A DNA stretch of 64,000 bases from Gnetum montanum (Eukaryota > Streptophyta > Gnetopsida > Gnetales > Gnetaceae). Positions 57,601-64,000 of the stretch are shown here, one piece after another. Position 1 is the stretch's first letter; every line of letters begins with the position of its first letter. The notes below the pieces were generated by a model. That model was not told the origin of the DNA. It did not search any database and was given only the letters and a program-made list of their open reading frames with translations. Where the stretch lies: contig MNCI01033500.1 in the NCBI GenBank assembly GCA_015680685.1, forward strand, positions 409,285 to 473,284, read 5' to 3'. A program made the position numbers and the translations under genes.

Positions 57601-59560
57601 TTCTATGAAGTGCTTAGCCTAATGAAGAAACTATTATTTCTTCCTGTGGTCCAAATCTTGTGGCTTCTCTTGAGTGAGAAGTGAGGATGCCATCATACCA
57701 TTTTGGTTTTGTTGCCACTTGGTCATTAATTTCTCTAGAAAGAGGAATTCATTAGGAAATTGATCAAAGATTAAGTTCTCCTCCTCTTTGATATCCCATC
57801 TTAACCAAGAGAGATGATCAGTAATTACATTCTCAATTCCCTTTTGATCTACCATTGTAAGATCAAATTCCTACAAGATCACCAACCATCGTATGACACA
57901 CAGGCCAGCATTGGCTTATTGATGAAGAAGAAAATGGCACTATGATCAATGTGCACAAAAACTTTTCATCCAAGTACATAGTGCTTGAATTTCTCTAGAG
58001 TATACACCACCATCGTTGGTCCTTTCTCCATTGTGATGTAATTTAGCTATGCAGCCACAATGCTTTTACTTATGTAGTGGATGTAATATGGATGTATCTT
58101 GTCATCCAACTACATAAGCATGGATTCCAAGGCATAATTTGATGCATCTATCATTATATGAAATGGTCTAGACCAATTAGGTGCTTGTAAAATTAGAGTT
58201 TCTATGAGCTTCTACTTGAGGCTCTAGAATGCATTTTTGCATTTCTTGGTCTAGATGAATGAAGCATCTTTCTTTGTAAGCTCAACCAATGGCTTTGTGA
58301 TCTTAGAGAAACTCTCTATAAAATGTCGATAGTAGCCAGTGTGTCCAAGGAATGATCAAATATCTTTAATATTTTTTGGTTGGCAAGTTATTCCTTGGAT
58401 GATCCTTATCTTTTCAAGGTCCACTTCAATCCTTACCTAAGAAATTCTATGCCCCAATACAATGTCCTTATGGACCATCAGATGGCTCTTATGCCAATTA
58501 ACCCAAAGATTCATCTCCACACACATTTTAAGCACTTTCATAAGGTGATCCAAGGTTTTCTCAAATGTCACACCATAAATGGAAAAGTCATCCATGAATA
58601 CTTCCATCCTACAACCAATCTGCTCCTAAAAAATGCTCAATACCAAGCATTGGAATGTTGCAAGGTAATTGCATAGACCAAAAGGAATCTTTCAAGACAC
58701 AAAAGTTCCCCAAGGACTCATGAATGTTTTGTTGGACTAATCCTCTAGTGCCATCTGGATTTGGTTATAAACATTATAACCATTCAGAAATTTGTAATAG
58801 CAATGCCCAGATATAGTATCCAACACTTGATCCACAAATGGCAATGAAAAGTGATCTTTGAATATTTTCATATTCAACAGCCAAAGGTTGATGCAGACCC
58901 ATCACTTTCCATATTTCTTTGGCACAATCATGAGTGGGTCAACCCACTTACTATCCACAATGAAATAAATAAACCCCATATTAAGGAGTTGTTCAATTTC
59001 CTCTCTAACAATCTACTTCAATTTGGGATTCAATCGTTGCTACAGATGTCTCTTGGGCTTCATGGTCAAATTAGTGTAGATATGATGCTAGCATATCCTA
59101 AGATCAATTCCTATGAGTTTAATATATGACCAATCAAAGCTTGTTGGCCATTTTATGATCACCCTTTAAAACATTTGTTTCTGTTCAAGAGCAAAATTGG
59201 CATTGATGATTACTGACTTGCCATTTTTCAAAATTGCATACTCCATGCCAATAGGTAGAGTTTTAAACTATAAGATCTCTTGTTTAAAATTTTTATGGAT
59301 TTTCAAATCTTCCCAATAGGTATTATCATTTGCATCATCGGAGAGTTGGTGATGAACTTGCTCCAATTCATCCATGCTTTCAACATAAGCACATGTCAAG
59401 CTCTTAGCAGGTTCGTTGCAAAATGTGCTACTTTCAAGATCAGCTATCTATCATTGGGTGCCTTCCTATTTTGTGGCTACTACATATAGGAACCTTTGAA
59501 TATCTACCTCATTTGAACACTACCTACATGCAAAAATTAATGCTCTTTTCACATGCCAAA
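57601..59560 (-). pseudogene. Reverse transcriptase and RNase H of D
   Basis: RT: KDHFSLPFVDQVLDTISGH (near 58,850), FLNGYNVYNQIQMA, then the catalytic block VFMDDFSIYG near 58,590, followed by KTLDHLMKVLKMC and VLGHRIS. FMDD rather than YVDD is typical of Athila. RNase H sequence follows to about 57,640 (VDQKGIENVITDHLSWL). Only one RNase H is seen. Multiple stops and frameshifts. Confidence 0.8.
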
Positions 59561-59609
59561 GTTTCTACATGCAATTGCACCTTGTATTCTTGTACGTAAT
59601 GAATGGAAA

Positions 59610-59965
59610 TCATTTCTTCTCGATCTTTCCAAATGCATTTTTCTTGGAAATTTCTAGGGAAAGATATATAATGTTCATTTTTGCATTAATAGTACTTATC
59701 CATGTCCTTTTCATAATGATTGGGAAGTCCCCCTTGTAAATTTCAACTTTGATTACTAAGAAATTAGTAGGATATGACCACCCACAGACAATGGTCATAA
59801 TATCCTCCACTAGTTCCAAAGGAACAATGATGGATTGATCTACCAATTCTAAAAGGATGTTTCTCTTCTTAAGAGGATGCAGGTTTCAAGCATTGTACAT
59901 TTCATAAGAAATCAAATTAACTCTAAAACCTGAGTCAAGTAGAGCTTTACATGGATCATTCTTAA
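59610..59965 (-). pseudogene. Aspartic protease of D
   Basis: LLDSGFRVNLISYEMYNA (near 59,930) carries D-S-G. It is followed by a stop and then LVDQSIIVPLELVEDI and LVIKVEIYKGDFPIIMKRTW, the usual FVVLD...PLILGRPFL region of Athila proteases with G-to-K/R decay. Confidence 0.7.
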
Positions 59966-59999
59966 TAATCTATAAATAGATGAGAAGACTTCTAGGGTA

Positions 60000-62419
60000 A
60001 ACTATTTTCCTAGGAAGGTTGCTAGCCTTGATCCAATTGGGGAGGCATTTGTTTTAAAGGACTCTCAATTTGATAACTTGAAAAGAATGAGGAAGGAGCA
60101 AGGTGACCAACCACATGGATTTTTGAGGGCTTAGGAGGGCTATCAGATCGAAAGAATGGTCATTTTCAAGATTTATGCTCTAAACCACTCGGTTGATTAG
60201 CCAGTTGTAGCTTAATAGCCCTTGTAGCATTATGCTATTGTGACTAAGCTAGAAGCTCATCCTACATCGATGGAGTAGGTGGTAGCTATGTTGAGGATGG
60301 AGGAATGGGTGCAAACACATGAGAAGGGTATGGATGGAATATAGAATCCCCTCTAGGAGTTGGAGAATGAGTTCAATTATATTTCGAATGATGGTAGTAA
60401 TGCTAGAAAGGAGAAACATGTCTGAAAGAGTCACAAGAAATAAAGGTAGTGCCCATACAGATCTGGCTACCTATAAGGGTAGTTCTACCATGGTGGTGGC
60501 ATCCCCCACAACTGTGATTACTACCACTGCTAATATTTCTCATATGGTTATGGTGGATCTCCACTTGAATAATAAGGGTGTTGTTGATGGAACTGCCTAG
60601 GATTGCCTTAATGATAGGATAGTCTTCTAGGTTTTTTTCCTTTTCAATAGTCATGGATTTAGAGCACACACCTTAGATTCCTATAAGTGTGATATAATAG
60701 GCCAACATCCTTTAGGATAACACCCATATTTATCATCTAATTTAGTCTCCACAACTTCTTTTACTCTAGTAGCTTTGCCCTTCTTTCCATCTCCTATGGT
60801 CATGATCACTACTCTACTCTCTTGATTGTTCTATGATTTTTAGAGAAATTTGGAATTTTTCATCCAACAAATTCCACATTTTATCTACCTTGGCTAAAAT
60901 TTTAGACATAGATTTTTGGATTGGGAAGGTCTTTTGTTGCACCACCTCATCAAGAGGTGACTCTTCCTCACTATCACAAAAATGGACCTTCTTCTTTCTA
61001 ATGGAAGGATCCCTATTATATTCTTCTACACCCACGTTTCCTCAACTCTCCTTCTTCTTTTGCTACCTACTCTATTAAGCTTTGTATCTAATGAGCTCTT
61101 AATTCCAATAGTCTTCCTTGGGCATAGACCCCAAGGGTTCTTCATGTTTCTGAGCAAAGCCCATCTATGATATGGCAAAGTTGTTCCTATTGAGAGTAAT
61201 CATGGCTAGGGCATCAATGTAATAATGAATAATATCTACCCATGGGAACATCCAAGGATTCATGTGTTTCTTATTTCCAACCTTGAATTAGCATTCATAA
61301 TTTTAACACTCTAAAGTATTTTTGATACTTGTCATTAAACAATTCTACCATTGTGCTCCATCGACAAATTGATTTTGGTTCCAGAGAGTAGTACCAACTT
61401 TTCACTTCCTTTATCAGTGTTCTAGGGAATTGCTTGAGTTTTTGCCAATCATTTTCAATATTTTGTAAGGCATGAGCATCATGAAGGGCTTGTAAATGTG
61501 TTTTAGGATTTGATTTATTTCCCCTATGAAATATGGGGATATTATTCATGTCTAGCCTCTTTATTTGAGTATCTTTCACATGCCTAGTAGGAATTATAAC
61601 AACCTCTATGATATTAAGCATATTTCAAATGGTCAGCAAAGGTTCATCATCATGACCTTGATGAAGCTTATGATATCCTCTACCATCCCTTTGTTCATGG
61701 AGGTCTTTTTCATTATCATTGTTGTCCTAATGTCTACAATTTTGCTCAAATTCATAGGAGGAAGCCAAACTAGATGAAGAAGGGAGGAGGACTACCACCA
61801 CCGTGGTGTCTACCACTTCCCCTTCATTTGTTACAATCAAAATCCTTACAGTGATCATCATTATGCTTATCTAAGTTCCCACTTTAACTCCATTTCTTTG
61901 AATTCCCATGACCATGGGACTCACTATTACCTGAACTTGGATTATTAATTACTAATTTAGGATTTATGTTTAGCTCCCCTTCACCAGAGTTAAGAGGTGA
62001 AGACTCTACATATTGAAAACCATCAGAAAGAGGTTCCTCATTATTCTTTTGATCTAGTAGGGAGAAGGGGTTAGTGAACCATTTTCCCTTCATCTCTTCA
62101 TGGTGCTTTTCTTGTTGCTAATCTCTTTTGCATTTGTCTTAGTGGGACGATAGTCCCAAAATTCATGATCTTCCACAACATACTCTCCATGAAGCTCCTC
62201 AATGTCCAACCTTGTAAGGGTTTGAAGCATAATCTTGGGAATAGATCAATTAAGTGGTAATACAACATTCCCCTTCATGTCTTTCCACCACAGTTTTTCA
62301 TCCTGATAGAGGACATAAGTAAAATTGGGTACAAACTCATCAAGATGAATGTACATCACTCTATGTTATTGTTGTAATGTTGAATTAGAATCATCATGCC
62401 TAAAAGAAGACAAAGACAT
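60000..62419 (-). pseudogene. Gag of D
   Basis: Likely start MSLSSFRHDDSN at 62,419, 155 bp inside the PBS. The capsid region at 61,621-61,295 reads IPIFHRGNKSNPKTHLQALH, WQKLKQFPRTLIKEVKSWYY and STMVELFNDKYQKYF, the Ty3-type Gag signature (P-x-x-H-L ... A-x-x-W ... F-x-x-K-F/Y). A later part at 61,035-60,814 is charged (KKKVHFCDSEEESPLDEVV). Broken by stops and shifts. Confidence 0.7.
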
Positions 62420-62573
62420 TTTTGTTAAAAAAAAATTTCTCAATGTGCTTGTAGTATAGTTTTGATTAATTATTATGTATTTATTTTTTTCAAATGATTA
62501 TGACCTTAGGATTTGATCCAATGATGCTAAATAATGTTCACTAAGTCTTAGATAGCACACATATCAAACTACA

Positions 62574-62594
62574 AGTCCCTGGCAACGATGCCAA
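62574..62594 (-). promoter_or_regulatory. Primer-binding site of D
   Basis: TTGGCATCGTTGCCAGGGAC on the - strand, adjacent to the 5' LTR. It matches the Athila PBS TGGCGCCGTTGCCGGGGA (tRNA-Asp type) except for C/G-to-T/A changes. Confidence 0.88.
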
Positions 62595-63484
62595 TCATGA
62601 GCAAAGAGTACCCCCTATGCTCAACCATACAAATCACTAAGCATTCATACACAATCTAATCAAATTCCATGGACTTATAGCCTTCTAAGCATAGAGGTCT
62701 CCAGGAAGTAAAACTAACCATTAGAATCATTATCTTCCCAATTATACTTGTGAAACACAAAGATATCGTTAAGTGTAATTAATGCATATGATTTTTATCA
62801 TTTTTTACATTTTATGTTTAAATTCACCTAAGGATAAAGAATAATGAATAAAATAAGATAATTAAATTGCAAATTTAGTCTAACTAGCTACACCTAACTA
62901 ATCCTAATATAAGCATTTTTTTCCACCTTCCATACTCATCCTAAACACATTTAACACTACTGGGTACCAAACGTTAGGCATTACTGGGATTACCAAGTGT
63001 CAAGCGTATGTTTGAAGTGGTCATACTTATGTGGTTAATTAATAACTATTTATTCTAGCTTAGTTTAGCTTAATTAACTAAATAATTAAAGGAAATTTCA
63101 TAAAATATTAAACACATAAATATGCAATTAATCTATTTCAAAGTGCTACAAGGTTTATCAGAAGATCCATCTTTATTAACGCACACACTACCATGCTTAG
63201 GTACAATAGTGCTTGAATAAATATTCATATACTCTTTAACTCCTACTACAAGCACTTAGAAAAATATTCTAATTTCCAAAATACTATTCTAATTTCCAAA
63301 TGAAAAAACTGCAAGATCTCTGCTACAACTATGATAAAGATATGCTATAAATATGATGGGTGAGCATGTATTTATAAGCAAAAACAAACACTACATTGAT
63401 GGGACCATGTTAACACATCAAATCATATGTTGACAAGGCCTAGTCAATATGGCCTAGTCAAGACAATCAATTTACAATTCATTA
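62595..63484 (-). repeat. 5' LTR of D
   Basis: Homologous to 50,359-51,245. The outer end is mutated from CA to TA; GACAT follows. Confidence 0.93.
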
Positions 63485-63591
63485 GACATGAAAGTTTAAT
63501 TAGAAGAAAGATTTTGTTAAAACATGAATGTACAAAGGATGAATTCCTTGTGGCAAGGATAATGTATACAACTCAAATAGATGATACTATG

Positions 63592-64000
63592 TGATGAGAC
63601 GCGACTTGCATGTGCCGCGATATCGCATCTTCTCCTGCGATATCGCGTACGCGATATCGTGTCCCACCGCCATATCTATAAATAAGAGGCGACACTCCCT
63701 TCATTTCCCAATCCTGGCTAGTGTAGCGAAGCTCTGGCAGATTGATCACTCCAGAGTTAGAATTTTTCCCCATGTGCCCGCAGTAGGAGTCCTAGAGTGA
63801 ATGGCTCTTTATTCGAGCAGCTTGTAACCTGAACCCAAGTTGTGTACGGCAATAAAGACAAACTTGATTGGATAAACCTTGCAGCACATGGCTTTATTTA
63901 TTGCTTTCATTTACTGCTTTCCTAGTGCATTCAAGTACGAATTGCTTACGAGCGTCTACGGACATGTATAGCTAGTCAAGGAATCGGCTGCTTGACGCAA
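63592..64000 (+). promoter_or_regulatory. LTR-like promoter and polyadenylation region F (continues past window)
   Basis: A core promoter with TATA box CTATAAATA at 63,677-63,685 is preceded by three GCGATATCGC-type palindromes (63,617; 63,637; 63,651). AATAAA at 63,851-63,856 lies about 170 bp after the TATA, the short distance typical of an LTR R region rather than a gene. Base composition is unlike the flanking element D. No partner LTR or internal sequence is in the window, so a non-LTR origin is possible. Confidence 0.5.

Larger units (their letters stand above)
50359..63484 (-). mobile_element. Element D: Athila-type Ty3/gypsy LTR retrotransposon
   Basis: LTRs of 887 and 890 bp are flanked by a perfect GACAT duplication (50,354-50,358 and 63,485-63,489). 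The PBS is of the Athila type (TTGGCATCGTTGCCAGGGAC), the polypurine tract ends GGGGGTA, and RT has FMDD. On the - strand the order is gag, protease, RT, RNase H, integrase, then about 5 kb with a degenerate extra ORF, as Athila elements carry. The LTR copies differ at about 28 of 165 bases counted by eye near the start, so D is the most diverged insertion here. Confidence 0.93.

Noticed and set aside
1-64000. tRNA, rRNA, bacterial operons, ribosome-binding sites or riboswitches
   Set aside because: Nothing with the required structure or coding density; the tRNA-like matches are primer-binding sites of retrotransposons.

Overview
The window is plant nuclear DNA made almost entirely of nested, decayed LTR retrotransposons. 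I found no intact host gene, rRNA, tRNA, CRISPR array or bacterial signal. A seed plant with a large, slowly purged genome fits the Tat-like and Athila-like Ty3/gypsy elements, the long LTRs and the mutational decay. The species cannot be named from this sequence.

Layout. (1) Element E1 (Tat-type, + strand, 1-12,190): the 3' end of gag-pro, an extra gene on the opposite strand, pol, and a 3' LTR. Its 5' end lies outside the window. (2) Element C (Tat-type, + strand, about 12,243-50,112): seven copies of a ~190-bp repeat, pol broken inside integrase, and a 3' LTR. (3) Element B (Tat-type, - strand, 16,709-46,912) sits inside the integrase core of C and is flanked by a 5-bp target duplication (ATCAT). 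Read in its own direction it is LTR, PBS, gag, pro, opposite-strand gene, pol, LTR. (4) Element A (Tat-related, - strand, 25,939-36,385, target duplication TAGAC) sits inside B. It has gag and pro but no pol. (5) Element D (Athila-type, - strand, 50,359-63,484, target duplication GACAT) lies beyond C. (6) At the right edge is a promoter plus polyadenylation region that looks like another LTR (F).

The most interesting object is the extra gene carried antisense between pro and pol in both E1 and B. The two copies align over most of their length, and their splice-site positions also correspond, so this is a gene with introns and not a chance ORF. In B the pro-pol gap is itself bounded by a sense-strand GTGAGT donor and a GGCAG acceptor that join pro to pol in frame. 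B therefore appears to carry a spliced antisense gene inside a sense intron. The whole unit is punctuated by short arrays with the core TTAAACTRG at the module borders. Element A looks like a B-type element that lost everything between such arrays.

Other results: a PPT-adjacent hairpin shared by four elements; clusters of an AGCGTA/AGCGTGA motif in three U3 promoters and two leaders; a repeated PFVIKVPP motif in Gag; and two single-N-bounded blocks (1,101-1,417 and 9,849-10,242) that sequence evidence says are assembled in the wrong orientation.
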